Part shown: positions 9,467 to 19,221 of the stretch, piece after piece
Layout: every line of letters begins with the position of its first letter
Numbering within the stretch: the first letter of the stretch is position 1
Origin: Pedobacter changchengzhani
GTDB taxonomy: Bacteria > Bacteroidota > Bacteroidia > Sphingobacteriales > Sphingobacteriaceae
Length of the DNA stretch: 64,000 nucleotides
Assembly (NCBI RefSeq): GCF_004354365.1
Contig: NZ_SJCY01000002.1
Span: 248,001-312,000, forward strand
Direction: 5' to 3'
The notes under the pieces: generated by a model
Database searches by the model: none
The model's input: the letters and a program-made list of their open reading frames with translations, nothing else
Told to the model about the DNA's origin: nothing
Program-made: the position numbers and the translations under genes

Positions 9467-10738
9467 TTAGTTTATTTTGTAAACGTTTGGAATTTTATCT
9501 CCAAACACCATTAACGAATTGTTTTTAAAACTTGTAAAATCTGCAGCTGCAGGATGCCCGGCATAAGGAACAAAAAATTCGTCGTTCCTATTACTCCATG
9601 ACATTGTATAAGCAATTTCGACCTTTTTTTGCGTTAAAGCTGGCAAAAGCACATTACTGTACCAATTTGTTTGACTTGATGTTTTCAAGTTTAACCCAGT
9701 CTCTGTTAATGCAGCAACTTTATTCGCTTTAAGTGCGTAATCAGACACGATTTTAATTTTATTACTAGCCGCAGTGATACCACCATTGCTAACTTGATCT
9801 GCAGCTAAATCATAATACTGATCCATCCCTACTACATCTACATAAGCGTCGCCCGGATATCTATCTAAATATTGGGCTTCAGTAGTTGCTCCCCTATCTG
9901 GAGACCATGCAAATAATATATTATGAAGGCCTTTAGTATCTCTTAAATATTTAACAGTATATTGATATAGATCTTTATATTGTTGAGGCGTACAATGCGA
10001 TGAACCCCACCAGAACCAAGTTCCATCCATTTCGTGAAAAATTCTAAAAATAACTGGGATTGGCTTATTGTTTGCATCCTTGAGTGTATTAAAATATGCA
10101 GCTACTTGATCTAATGATTGGTTGTAAACTGCATTATAAGAACCACCTGTCAAAATTTGAGAAACAGTATTTGGTGATAAACCATCGTAGTTAAAGCTTG
10201 CGTTAGTGCCTTCAACAGAACCATCTCCAGGTCTTTTACTTAACACTGGGTTCCAATAGTGCCAAGAGTATGTATTTATACCGCCACGGGCGTAAGCATC
10301 TTTAGTTAACTGCCTAATCAAATCAGGGGCTTGGTTGGTAAAATAATTGTTTTGTCGGAAAGAAGCAATGTCTAACAAATCCCAACCATAAACTGCTGGG
10401 AAAGCACCAGTTACTTGTTTTACATCAGATGTGCCGTTTCCTGAATCAAAATTAAATCCCGACTTTGTATCGTCTTGATGCCCGAACATAATTTGGGTTT
10501 TAGACATCATTTTCATGTTGTAGAATAAAGCCGCTGTTTCATCGGTAGCATTTTTATCAACCAAAATACCCTTAACACCACTTAATGTAGTTGGAAATGT
10601 AGGCGTAATTACTGGAGGCACGACTACTACTGGAGGAATAACGGGTGTTGGCTGGGGCGTATCTGTTTTAGAACAAGAATAAAGTGTTGCTATACATAAC
10701 GAACCTAAAAAAAAGTAATTTCTAAAGTTGAGTTTCAT
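9467..10738 (-). CDS. Surface lipoprotein GH26 beta-mannanase
   Basis: The 423-residue protein has a lipoprotein signal with Cys22 in LYSCSK, followed by a Pro/Val-rich linker (residues about 28-48) that would hold the enzyme away from the membrane. The GH26 domain has acid/base Glu236 in FRIFHEMDGTWFWWG and nucleophile Glu346 in ALTETGLN. The SK after the lipidated Cys lacks the acidic surface-export signal seen in Capnocytophaga and Bacteroides, so outer-surface placement is an inference from context. It is probably the endo-acting enzyme that makes oligosaccharides for the SusCD importer, while copies A and B act later. It has its own 322-base leader region after a strong terminator. Confidence 0.92.
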   Translation of the reverse strand: MKLNFRNYFFLGSLCIATLYSCSKTDTPQPTPVIPPVVVVPPVITPTFPTTLSGVKGILVDKNATDETAALFYNMKMMSKTQIMFGHQDDTKSGFNFDSGNGTSDVKQVTGAFPAVYGWDLLDIASFRQNNYFTNQAPDLIRQLTKDAYARGGINTYSWHYWNPVLSKRPGDGSVEGTNASFNYDGLSPNTVSQILTGGSYNAVYNQSLDQVAAYFNTLKDANNKPIPVIFRIFHEMDGTWFWWGSSHCTPQQYKDLYQYTVKYLRDTKGLHNILFAWSPDRGATTEAQYLDRYPGDAYVDVVGMDQYYDLAADQVSNGGITAASNKIKIVSDYALKANKVAALTETGLNLKTSSQTNWYSNVLLPALTQKKVEIAYTMSWSNRNDEFFVPYAGHPAAADFTSFKNNSLMVFGDKIPNVYKIN

Positions 10739-11060
10739 ATTGTTATTATTTTAAAATATTATACTTTAATAGTTATTTTTTGAGGGGCATTATAGATGTT
10801 ATAACTAAACATATTTAAAAGATGAAAAGATGTTTCCAACATTTAAATACAGGTTAAGCGATAGAAGAACAAATTATTTTTGCAATATTTCTTTGAGAGC
10901 AGTTAAGAAGAAACTGTTGATATTATTTACGAGCAACTGCCTAACGCAGATGTTTGTTTTTACAATTTGAATTAAATATGATAATTGATAAAGATCACTG
11001 TAAAAAATATCTCGATGCGATAAAAAATTTTCGCATCGAGATAATTAAAAAAATTAAATT
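10739..11060. other. 322-base intergenic region between TIG lipoprotein and GH26 genes
   Basis: The spacer is AT-rich and contains no coding signal that I can support. Its right end holds the strong inverted repeat at 11009-11042. The remaining 260 bases would be the leader and promoter of the GH26 genes if the hairpin stops transcription, but I find no exact TAnnTTTG element on the minus strand here. Confidence 0.5.
11001..11042 (-). terminator. Rho-independent terminator after the TIG lipoprotein gene
   Basis: ATCTCGATGCGA (11009-11020) pairs perfectly with TCGCATCGAGAT (11031-11042) around a 10-base loop. On the minus strand the stem is followed directly by a run of six T (11002-11007). 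It lies 20 bases after the TIG-protein stop codon and separates the susCD/binding-protein genes from the enzyme genes. Confidence 0.85.
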
Positions 11061-12197
11061 TTAAATGAAACCTATGTCATCAATGTAGATGATATAACCA
11101 CCACCGCTAAAATCTTGCAGCACAAGTTCTGTTATTGATGTTGGATTACCTAGTTGCGAAAGTGGAACAGTAAAATCAGTATATACACCTGCAGTAAGTG
11201 TAAGTGTGATTCTATTGTTGTAATTTCCACTCAAACCTAAAGATACTTGTTTACCTGTAGAGCCTGGTCCACCAAATATCGAAAGCTTTACAGATGTTAG
11301 ACCCAATGTTGAGGTACTAACGGTTGCGCCATTATAATAATATTTAAATCCTCCGTATGCTGCGCCAGGAAAGGTGTTTTTGATAGACATTGTACCTCTT
11401 TTTGGGTTTTCGGTACTTGTACTAAAGGTTACACCATTATATCCCTGAAGACTCCAGCCAGTAGGCAAAGCATCATCGAATGCTAAATATTTAAATCCAA
11501 AAGAACCTACAGATTTAGTAATTCCACCGGCAGTTTCAACAAAAATATTTGCTTGAACAACACCCGCAGGTACTTTAACCTTAATTTGTGTTTTGGTTGG
11601 CGTGCCAACAATTTCTGCGGGAATAGTTCCAAATCTTACAGCTATCAAGTTTTCAAAAGTAAGTCCATTAATGGTTACAATATCACCAGCACCTCCAGCT
11701 AATGGAGAGAAATCTGTAATCGTTGAAGCAGGTTGTTTAATTGGAAATTTGAATTTAGCTGTTCCGTACTGAGTGGTAACAATAATCTCATCTGTTTGCC
11801 CTGGTCCATAAGGCGTTAAAGTACCAGTATTCACAATAATACTATTATCTGTTACCAAAGTTGGGTTAAAATAAACTTTGTATCCATTAAAAGAAACAGA
11901 TAAGGTAGTTTTTAAACTTGTTCCAACAATTGCGTATAGATTATTTAATTGTCCAGTAACAACAGTTGAATCGAATGGCTTTACACGATAATCATCATAC
12001 ACCTGATTAACATCTAAATTAACACGATGAACCACATTTTTAATCGTATCAAGCTTAGAAATTACACGAATTCTTTGTATAGTCGGCGCATCTTTACTGC
12101 CACCCGCATTATCTTTTTTACATGAAGTAAAAAATGACACCATTAGTATCGGCAATAGCCAAAGGGTGTTCTTACCCATTTTTAAAATATTTTTCAT
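11061..12197 (-). CDS. TIG/IPT-domain surface glycan-binding lipoprotein (SusE/F position)
   Basis: The 378-residue protein has a lipobox with Cys26 (VSFFTSCKK); an in-frame ATG at residue 7 is an alternative start. Residues about 75-155 form one Ig-like unit and 158-236 a clear IPT/TIG repeat (ITDFSPLAGGAGDIVTINGLTF, with IFVETAGGITK). Residues about 240-378 are a glycine/serine-rich beta-sandwich (GWSLQGYNGVTFS to YIIYIDDIGFI) resembling a carbohydrate-binding module. Proteins in this place after SusD bind polysaccharide at the cell surface. The gene begins 9 bases after susD and is followed by a terminator, so it closes the import/binding transcription unit. Mannan binding is inferred only from context. 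Confidence 0.85.
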   Translation of the reverse strand: MKNILKMGKNTLWLLPILMVSFFTSCKKDNAGGSKDAPTIQRIRVISKLDTIKNVVHRVNLDVNQVYDDYRVKPFDSTVVTGQLNNLYAIVGTSLKTTLSVSFNGYKVYFNPTLVTDNSIIVNTGTLTPYGPGQTDEIIVTTQYGTAKFKFPIKQPASTITDFSPLAGGAGDIVTINGLTFENLIAVRFGTIPAEIVGTPTKTQIKVKVPAGVVQANIFVETAGGITKSVGSFGFKYLAFDDALPTGWSLQGYNGVTFSTSTENPKRGTMSIKNTFPGAAYGGFKYYYNGATVSTSTLGLTSVKLSIFGGPGSTGKQVSLGLSGNYNNRITLTLTAGVYTDFTVPLSQLGNPTSITELVLQDFSGGGYIIYIDDIGFI

Positions 12198-12206
12198 AAT
12201 TTTTAA

Positions 12207-13862
12207 TTATTTAAATGTATAAGGTACAGGTGCTTGTAAAAGTTTTGGATTTGCATTTGTTTCTGCTGCTGGATATGGGAAATAAAAATCCTTGTTTGTG
12301 ATTGTTACGTATCCATCACCATATCTTTTTGGTGGACTATCATTATTTGAACCACCTCTATCCTGTTGTGCAATTAATGCAATTGCTCTTGGGTGATTTG
12401 TTACATTAAAACCATCTACCCTACCTAAATCAAACCAAAAATCATTTTCAAATGCTAATTCTCTTCTTCTTTCGTTTAATATATCATCTACAATTAACAT
12501 AGATGGTGTTTGGGTTGGTGCACCAGCTACAGCAGCCGCAGGATTAGGAACCAAGTAATTTCTATTTATGGTTATTAAATTACCTAACCCAGCTCTGTTT
12601 CTAACCTTATTAATTGCATTTAGTGCATTAATATCGGTACTGGTAGATGCTCCATTCATAATTGCCTCTGCTAAGATTAAATACACTTCAGAGTAACGCA
12701 TCATATAGGTATTGTTTGGTGCTGCCTGACGGCCACCAAAACCTCCGTTATCTGCTGGGCTACCTACAACATATTTTTTAACCGCAGCGTGTACGCTGTT
12801 AGGACTTGCAGTTAACGGAAAAGTATATCCACCATCCGATTTATGAAGTTCTGGATAAAAATCGCCAGGCAACATAATTGTCGCTTTTCTACGTTTATCT
12901 CCAGATTGGTAAAGATCCTGTAAATCAAAGGTTGGCGCCAACAAACTATAACCATCACCAGTTAACGTTATACCGTTGTAGGCAAATGCAGCTTGTTGTG
13001 GATTTCCCTCGCCATAACTGCCGGTTTTGGCCCATTGTAGTGCAATTACGGATTCTTCATTGTTGTTATTTTCTGTTAAGAATAGATCATTATACGTTTT
13101 GCCTGTAATATCTGTTCCGTACAGTTTAAATTCTCCGCTGCTGATTACTTTTTGTGCTTCTAATTTTGCATTAGGATAATCTTGCATATACAAGTAAACC
13201 TTTGCCAATAAAGCTGATGCAGATCCGCTCGAAACTCTACCTGTTCCATAACCAGATCTCATCATAGGCGCTAAATTGGCCTCAGCAAACTTCAAATCAT
13301 TTACCATAAATTTGTAAATGTCAGGAATAGGTGCCGTATTTACTTGGTAATTTTGAATATAATCGGCACTATTTTCGATAATTGGCACAGGTCCAAAAGT
13401 TCTAACAATATGGAAGTAAGCTAAAGCTCTCCATAAATGAGCTTCTCCTAAAGCATTATTTACTACTGCTTGAGGCACGCTCGGATCAACCTTTGTAGGT
13501 AATGTATTTATTACCGCATTTGCCTGAGCAACCACTGTAAATAAAGAATTCCAAGCAGACTCTAACTGTGAGTTGCCACTCGTTACCGAAAAATTGAAAA
13601 AGTTAACGATATCTGATGATCCACCTCTTCCGTTACCAGAAGCCAAATCGGTAATGGCCCAACCAGATTTACCGCACCAGCCAAACCAACTAACGCTATA
13701 AAGTGCATTGGTTGAAGCTTGAACTTCTTGTGTTGATTTGTAATAATTATCAACTGTTATTGCTGCCTGAGGAGTTCTGTCAAAAAAACTCTTTTTACAA
13801 CTTGAGATTGTTACCACCGATAATAGGGCTACCGCTGATAAAAATTTTATATTCTTTCTCAT
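12207..13862 (-). CDS. susD: SusD/RagB-family outer-membrane lipoprotein
   Basis: The 551-residue protein has a lipobox (TISSCKK, Cys22) followed by the SusD start FFDRTPQAAITVDNYYKSTQEV. TPR-type helices follow, for example EAHLWRALAYFHIVRTFGPVP and ASALLAKVYLYMQDYPNAK, and the C-terminal RagB/SusD half shows MRYSEVYLILAEAIMNG, then INKVRNRAGL and ILNERRRELAFENDFWFDLGR. SusD proteins cap the SusC channel and bind the incoming oligosaccharide on the cell surface. It is 20 bases after susC and 9 bases before the TIG lipoprotein, in the usual order. Length and domain layout are normal. Confidence 0.97.
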   Translation of the reverse strand: MRKNIKFLSAVALLSVVTISSCKKSFFDRTPQAAITVDNYYKSTQEVQASTNALYSVSWFGWCGKSGWAITDLASGNGRGGSSDIVNFFNFSVTSGNSQLESAWNSLFTVVAQANAVINTLPTKVDPSVPQAVVNNALGEAHLWRALAYFHIVRTFGPVPIIENSADYIQNYQVNTAPIPDIYKFMVNDLKFAEANLAPMMRSGYGTGRVSSGSASALLAKVYLYMQDYPNAKLEAQKVISSGEFKLYGTDITGKTYNDLFLTENNNNEESVIALQWAKTGSYGEGNPQQAAFAYNGITLTGDGYSLLAPTFDLQDLYQSGDKRRKATIMLPGDFYPELHKSDGGYTFPLTASPNSVHAAVKKYVVGSPADNGGFGGRQAAPNNTYMMRYSEVYLILAEAIMNGASTSTDINALNAINKVRNRAGLGNLITINRNYLVPNPAAAVAGAPTQTPSMLIVDDILNERRRELAFENDFWFDLGRVDGFNVTNHPRAIALIAQQDRGGSNNDSPPKRYGDGYVTITNKDFYFPYPAAETNANPKLLQAPVPYTFK

Positions 13863-13882
13863 CTTAAAATCCTTTAACTAAT

Positions 13883-16800
13883 TTAAAATTTTGCATTAAC
13901 TCCAAAAGTAATTACTCTCGGACTTGGGTATCTGCCTAAATCAACGTTTGATAAAAATACATTCTGATTGATAGCGCCAATTTCTGGATCTAAACCTGTG
14001 TAATTAGTAAAAGTGTATAAATTTTGTGCACTAACATACACTTTTAATCCACTCAATTTAACTCTCTGAATATATTTTAAAGGAACATTGTAACCTAAAT
14101 TTACATTCTGAATTCTTAAAAATGAACCGCTCTCCAAGAATCTATCAGAGTTTTTCAAGTTTGGATTATCTCCACTTTTAGGTGCTGGAATGTTCGAATC
14201 AGAATTTGTTGGTGTCCAATAGTTTGCTACACTTGCCAATTGGTTTGTATATAATCCCGCAAGGTTACTAATCTTATAATTCAATGCGTTAAAAATCTTT
14301 GATCCGTAAGAACCATTTAAGAATATAGATAAATCAAAGTTTTTGTACGAGAAATTGTTAGTAAGACCGTAAGTAAATTTAGGATTTGGATCGCCTAAAG
14401 AGGTTTGATCGTTCTCATCAATTTTTCCGTCGCCATTTATATCTTCAAATTGAATATCGCCTAACCAAGTACCCGCACTTCCTCTTTGTACTGGTCTGTT
14501 AAATTGTACTGGTGCACTTCTCAATTGATCGTCCGTTTTAAAGATTCCTTTAACTTTATATCCGTAAAATTCTCCAACAGGTCCGCCAGCAGAAGTTCTA
14601 GACACAGGTAAAGATAAAAAGCCAACATTTATACTACCTGGCAAATAAGGTGTACCTGGTGCTAATGAAATTACTTTGTTTTTATTAAACGACATGTTTC
14701 CACTGGTACTCCATTTAAAATCACCAATCAAATTACGGCTGGTTAAAGTAAATTCCAATCCGGTATTTCTTAATTCACCACCATTAATAAATGGCGCAGA
14801 AATTACACCCCTCGCAGAATACTCAGCTACTTTACCTAATAAATAAGCTGGAAGTTGCGATTGGAAAAGGAAATCTTTTGAAGTTTTTCTGTAAGCATCA
14901 ACAGATACATCTAATCTTGAATTAAAAACGCTGAAATCTAAACCTGCATCGGCTTGAATTTGTGTTTCCCATTTTAAAAGATCGTTTGGCACTTTATCTA
15001 CAGCATAACCTGTACCCAAACCCGTTGGATAAGGAACTAATGCAACGCCATAAGAATAATTGGGTATAGCTTGATTTCCAGTACCACCATAACTTGCTCT
15101 AAATCTAATATTATCTACTTTACCCTTTAAGCTTTGCGCAAATGATTCTTCTGAAATCTTCCAAGATGCACCAATTGATGGGAAAATACCTACTTGATGA
15201 CCAGGAGAAAACTTAGATGATTTATCTGAACGTACAGTAGCTGTCATACTATATTTTTTGTCATAAGTATAAATTGCTCTTACGAAAAATGATTCTAATG
15301 CTTGGCTATCTTTGTATTCATCATTTGTAGCCGTTTTTGCATCTCCTAAATTTAAAGATTGTAAATCGTTACTTAAAAAATTAGATCTACTTAGATTTGT
15401 ACCTTTCCATGACGATTGATTTACCTCGTAACCTGCCAATGCCGTTAAATCATGTTTAGTGCCAAACATTGTTTTGTAGGTCAAATATTCTTTCCAAGCC
15501 CAATATGTATTTCCCGAATAATATTCTGTAAGCTTATTGGTTTGATTAATATCTAAAGGACCATTATTGAAGGTTGGCAAGAACTGTCTAGCCTCTGAAG
15601 AACTAAAATCACCATTCAATTCAGACCTTAGCGTTAAACCTTTAATAAAAGTAATATCCGCATAAGCGCTTCCGTTTAAGCCTGACCTTAAAAGCGTATT
15701 GGTAATGCTTAACGCTTGTGCTATAGGATTTGGAGGCGTACCTGATTCGAAAGCCTGACCACCTGTAAAACTTCCATCAGTATTTCTAACAGCCCTATCT
15801 GGCGAACTTAGTAACGCATTATTTGCGATACCACCGTTATCACTTAAACCTCTATTTTCAAAACTTCTGCTTCCAGATAAAGTCATACCGGTTTTAAACC
15901 AGTCTCTAACTTGTCCGTTTACATTAGATCTAAATGAATATCTATTATAATCGCCACCAATAATAGTTCCTTCTTGATCTAAGTATGAACCAGAAATATA
16001 ATAATCCGTACCGTCTTTAGCACCAGAAAGTGATACTTGATGGTTTTGTTGAGCAGCAGTTCTAAATACTTCTTTTTGCCAGTTAGTTCCTTCACTTAAC
16101 AGTTCTGGATTCGCAAATTCTGCTCTACGGCCAACGCCCAAAACATCGGCTAAATCATTTTGATATTTTGCATATTGAGGCAAATTCATCACATCCAAAA
16201 AGCGACCTTGTTGCCTAATGCCGTAATAGCCTTCATAATTGATAACACCTTGACCATTTTTACCTCTTTTTGTGGTAATAATAACCACACCGTTCGAACC
16301 ACGGCTACCATAAATTGCGGTAGCAGAAGCATCTTTCAAAATTTGGATAGATTCAATATCATTTGGGTTAAGTGTTGTTAATGGACTTACTGTTGTTCCT
16401 CCATTACCACCACCTTGCTCTCCTTTATTATCTAAAGCTAGCGCTCTTCCGCTAGTGGCGATATTAGATGGATCACCAGATATGGCCACACCATCAATTA
16501 CATACAAAGGATCATTGGCAACACTTAATGAAGTAATACCACGAATTCGCACCGAAGTATTACTACCAGGCGCACCAGAGTTTTGACTTACGTAAACACC
16601 CGCGGCCTTACCTTGCAACAACTGATCTACACTTACTTGTGGAATCTCTTGAATGTCTTTTGCACTGATTACAGAAATTGAACTGTTCAAATCGCTCTTT
16701 TTCTGCGTACCGTACCCGATAAACACAACCTCATCCAGCTTATTAACCGATGATTGTAATTTAATGGTTAAAAAAGTCTTTCCAGATACATTTACATCTT

Positions 16801-17050
16801 GAGGAGTAGCGCCTATAAAACTTACAGTCAAAATAGATTTATCAGAAGGAACGCTAATTGCAAATTCGCCACTACCATTAGTTGAGGTAACGATTTTTGT
16901 TCCTTTCACCATAACCGATGCGCCTGGTAAGGCTAGGTTATCGTTGTCTACTACTTTTCCTTTAACTAACTTCTCTTGAGCTTGAACGCTAAGAAAGGAG
17001 ATCGTCAAAAAAAATACGCAGAGGAATTTTAAGTAAAAAAATTTTCTCAT
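13883..17050 (-). CDS. susC: SusC/RagA-family TonB-dependent oligosaccharide transporter
   Basis: The 1055-residue protein has a signal peptide ending QAQEK, then a carboxypeptidase-D-regulatory-like domain (residues about 28-105; VKGKVVDNDNLALPGASVMV). A TonB-box region (LDEVVFIGYGTQKKSD) and the plug follow (QLLQGKAAGVYVSQNSGAPG, VRIRGITSL, PLYVIDG, LKDASATAIYGSRGSNGV). The remainder is a 22-strand barrel ending in NVDLGRYPSPRVITFGVNAKF with a terminal Phe, as expected for outer-membrane insertion. No STN domain is seen, so it is not of the FecA-like sigma/anti-sigma-signalling type, which fits regulation by the adjacent AraC protein. It is the first gene of the operon and would import manno-oligosaccharides. 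Confidence 0.97.
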   Translation of the reverse strand: MRKFFYLKFLCVFFLTISFLSVQAQEKLVKGKVVDNDNLALPGASVMVKGTKIVTSTNGSGEFAISVPSDKSILTVSFIGATPQDVNVSGKTFLTIKLQSSVNKLDEVVFIGYGTQKKSDLNSSISVISAKDIQEIPQVSVDQLLQGKAAGVYVSQNSGAPGSNTSVRIRGITSLSVANDPLYVIDGVAISGDPSNIATSGRALALDNKGEQGGGNGGTTVSPLTTLNPNDIESIQILKDASATAIYGSRGSNGVVIITTKRGKNGQGVINYEGYYGIRQQGRFLDVMNLPQYAKYQNDLADVLGVGRRAEFANPELLSEGTNWQKEVFRTAAQQNHQVSLSGAKDGTDYYISGSYLDQEGTIIGGDYNRYSFRSNVNGQVRDWFKTGMTLSGSRSFENRGLSDNGGIANNALLSSPDRAVRNTDGSFTGGQAFESGTPPNPIAQALSITNTLLRSGLNGSAYADITFIKGLTLRSELNGDFSSSEARQFLPTFNNGPLDINQTNKLTEYYSGNTYWAWKEYLTYKTMFGTKHDLTALAGYEVNQSSWKGTNLSRSNFLSNDLQSLNLGDAKTATNDEYKDSQALESFFVRAIYTYDKKYSMTATVRSDKSSKFSPGHQVGIFPSIGASWKISEESFAQSLKGKVDNIRFRASYGGTGNQAIPNYSYGVALVPYPTGLGTGYAVDKVPNDLLKWETQIQADAGLDFSVFNSRLDVSVDAYRKTSKDFLFQSQLPAYLLGKVAEYSARGVISAPFINGGELRNTGLEFTLTSRNLIGDFKWSTSGNMSFNKNKVISLAPGTPYLPGSINVGFLSLPVSRTSAGGPVGEFYGYKVKGIFKTDDQLRSAPVQFNRPVQRGSAGTWLGDIQFEDINGDGKIDENDQTSLGDPNPKFTYGLTNNFSYKNFDLSIFLNGSYGSKIFNALNYKISNLAGLYTNQLASVANYWTPTNSDSNIPAPKSGDNPNLKNSDRFLESGSFLRIQNVNLGYNVPLKYIQRVKLSGLKVYVSAQNLYTFTNYTGLDPEIGAINQNVFLSNVDLGRYPSPRVITFGVNAKF

Positions 17051-17083
17051 AATTAGATTATTTGGTTATTGATTAATTAACTT

Positions 17084-17091
17084 CAAATATA
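17084..17091 (-). promoter_or_regulatory. Candidate -7 element of the susC promoter
   Basis: On the minus strand this reads TATATTTG, an exact match to the Bacteroidota -7 consensus TAnnTTTG, 33 bases upstream of the susC ATG. No clear -33 TTTG is present at the usual spacing, which would fit dependence on an activator. Confidence 0.45.
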
Positions 17092-17238
17092 ACGGGTAAA
17101 TAACCTTTAAATTAATACTATTTTAACAAAGTATATCCACTTTCAGTAATTTTAAACTATTAGAACTATTTGAATCGATTGTTTAAAGTATAGTATTTTA
17201 ACAACTAATTGCTATATTTATGCAATTAATTGATTGAG

Positions 17239-18114
17239 ATGAGCAACAATATTATACGAGAAATAACCCCATTAACTCAAAACGACTGTTTCACGCTATT
17301 TTCTCGCAAGAAGAAAAAGTTCGATTTCCCACTTCATTATCATGAAGAGTTTGAACTTAACTTGATTATTAATGGAAGTGGTGCGAAAAGAATTGTTGGC
17401 GATCATATAGAGGTTATTGATGATTTAGAGTTGGTGTTGGTTGGCCCAAACCTCTGCCATGCTTGGTTTGACCATGAAAATAAAAGCGACGACATTATGG
17501 AAATTACGATACAGTTTCATAAAGATTTGTTTGATGATTCACTGCTGCGGAAAAATCAATTGAGCTTTATACGTAATATGTTCGATCAAGCGAAGAAAGG
17601 TATTTTATTTGCTAATGATACCATTGAGCGGTTGAAATCCAGAATTATGTCTTTAGATAAAAAACAAGGTTTTGATTCTGTATTAGAGCTAATCTCAATT
17701 TTGCACGATTTATCAATTTCGAGAAACTTTAAAACCTTATCCGATTCGAGTTTTAGCAACGAACAGTTTAATTACAACAGCCGGAGAATAGAGAAAGCAT
17801 TCGAATATATGAATATGCATTACGGCAAACAGATTACTTTATCAGAAGTTGCCAAAATTGCCAATATGCCCGAAACATCATTTAGTAGATTTATGAAAAA
17901 AAGAACGGGGAACACATTTATTGATAGCTTGAACGAAATAAGGATAGGCCACTCGAGCAGAATGCTAATTGACACCACACATACCATTGGAGAAATTGCC
18001 TACAAATGTGGTTTTAACAATATTTCGAACTTTAACCGAACTTTTAAAAAGAAAAAAGATTGTACACCGAAAGATTTTAGAGAGAGTTTTACGGGGACAA
18101 GAATTTTTATTTAA
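17239..18114 (+). CDS. AraC-family transcriptional regulator of the mannan locus
   Basis: I place the start at the ATG at 17239 (291 residues); the frame also opens at a TTG at 17230, but ATG is more likely. Residues about 25-110 form a cupin sugar-sensing domain (PLHYHEEFELNLIINGSGAKRI and LVLVGPNLCHAWF). The C-terminal 100 residues hold two helix-turn-helices: ITLSEVAKIANMPETSFSRFMKKRTG and the AraC signature IGEIAYKCGFNNISNFNRTFKK. The gene is transcribed away from susC with under 200 bases between them, the usual position of a local regulator. It probably activates the susC operon and perhaps the GH3/GH31 units in response to a cytoplasmic sugar. The PUL thus appears to use AraC rather than a hybrid two-component or ECF system. 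Confidence 0.92.
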   Translation: MSNNIIREITPLTQNDCFTLFSRKKKKFDFPLHYHEEFELNLIINGSGAKRIVGDHIEVIDDLELVLVGPNLCHAWFDHENKSDDIMEITIQFHKDLFDDSLLRKNQLSFIRNMFDQAKKGILFANDTIERLKSRIMSLDKKQGFDSVLELISILHDLSISRNFKTLSDSSFSNEQFNYNSRRIEKAFEYMNMHYGKQITLSEVAKIANMPETSFSRFMKKRTGNTFIDSLNEIRIGHSSRMLIDTTHTIGEIAYKCGFNNISNFNRTFKKKKDCTPKDFRESFTGTRIFI

Positions 18115-18229
18115 GCGTTAATTGTAATTCATCAAACTTGAAATAATTTTTGCCAGATATTTTTCATACTATAAATGACCATTTCCATAAAAAGGAATTA
18201 ATTTTTGTGCACGAATAAATTAGGTTGGT

Positions 18230-19219
18230 TTATTTGTTTAAGGTGCGGAGTTGTTTGCGAATATAAAGACCCGATTTTGAAAGCATTTTTAAAGGCCAAC
18301 TACCGTTAATACCGGCACCCGGCAAAAGTAACGCAGTTGTTTCTTTTTTATCCGTTAGGTTCCAATTTGCCCAACTTAGTTTATTGCGCTCAAGCCAATT
18401 TAGCCATTTATCGGTTTTTTCAGTATCAAAAATACCATCTCCGTTTGCTTCGCCAACGCCCCATTCGGTTACAAAAATTGGCAAACCCATTGCAATTGCA
18501 TCATCGGCTTTTGCCATTAATTTTTCTTGATGACCAGGGTCGGATGCATAGAAATGGAAGCTATACGCAATGTTACTGTATCCCGTTATCGGATCTTTTG
18601 CGGTAATATCAACATCTTGATCCCAATTGGAACTGCCAACAATAATAAGTGCATCAGGATCTGAATTTCTAATTTCAGGTATAATTTCTAAAGCGTAGCT
18701 TTTAATCACGGCCCAGCTTACACGCGCTGGTTCATTCCAAATTTCGTAGATCATATTTGGCACGCCTGCATATTTTTTAGCCATTTTCTTAAAAAAGACT
18801 TTCGATTCCGAAACATGCTGATCTGCATGATGATCGTGCCAATCTAACAACACATAAATTCCCTGTTTAATAGCTTCATCTATAACTTTGGTTACCAGTT
18901 CTTCTTGTTTTACTGGATCTTTTAAATAGCCACTATCTGGCTCCACTGCCATTGCAATGCGGATTACATTAATGTCGAAATCTTTTTTAAGCCATTTTAC
19001 CACTTTGGCATTATAATATTTCCTGCCTCCCCAAATACTCCACGATAGGCTAATTCCTCTAAGCTGTACAATTGAACCTGAAGAATCGACAATTTTACCG
19101 CCCTCAACACTCAATTTTCCATGTTGTGTTACCGGCAAAAGCTTTTGTGCATTAGCAATAAACTGGGTGCTTAAAAAAGTTGCTATAATTACTACCGTGC
19201 GGAAAATGCATTTTTTCAT
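18230..19219 (-). CDS. Exported GH5 endo-beta-1,4-glucanase-like enzyme (GH5_2-like)
   Basis: The 329-residue protein has a signal peptide (FIANAQK) and a compact GH5 barrel. Family marks are LRGISLSWSIWGG, NVIRIAMA, VLLDWHDHHAD, YEIWNEP with acid/base Glu163, IAYSFHFYA, and FVTEWGVGE with nucleophile Glu252. The overall pattern (LSV..GKIVDSSG..VQLRGIS) matches bacterial subfamily-2 cellulases rather than the subfamily-7 mannanases. It would cut beta-1,4-glucan or the glucosyl stretches of glucomannan. Its ATG comes only 2 bases after the GH3 stop codon, so the two are transcribed and probably translated together. It converges with the AraC gene. Subfamily assignment is by eye. Confidence 0.85.
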   Translation of the reverse strand: MKKCIFRTVVIIATFLSTQFIANAQKLLPVTQHGKLSVEGGKIVDSSGSIVQLRGISLSWSIWGGRKYYNAKVVKWLKKDFDINVIRIAMAVEPDSGYLKDPVKQEELVTKVIDEAIKQGIYVLLDWHDHHADQHVSESKVFFKKMAKKYAGVPNMIYEIWNEPARVSWAVIKSYALEIIPEIRNSDPDALIIVGSSNWDQDVDITAKDPITGYSNIAYSFHFYASDPGHQEKLMAKADDAIAMGLPIFVTEWGVGEANGDGIFDTEKTDKWLNWLERNKLSWANWNLTDKKETTALLLPGAGINGSWPLKMLSKSGLYIRKQLRTLNK

Positions 19220-19221
19220 TT

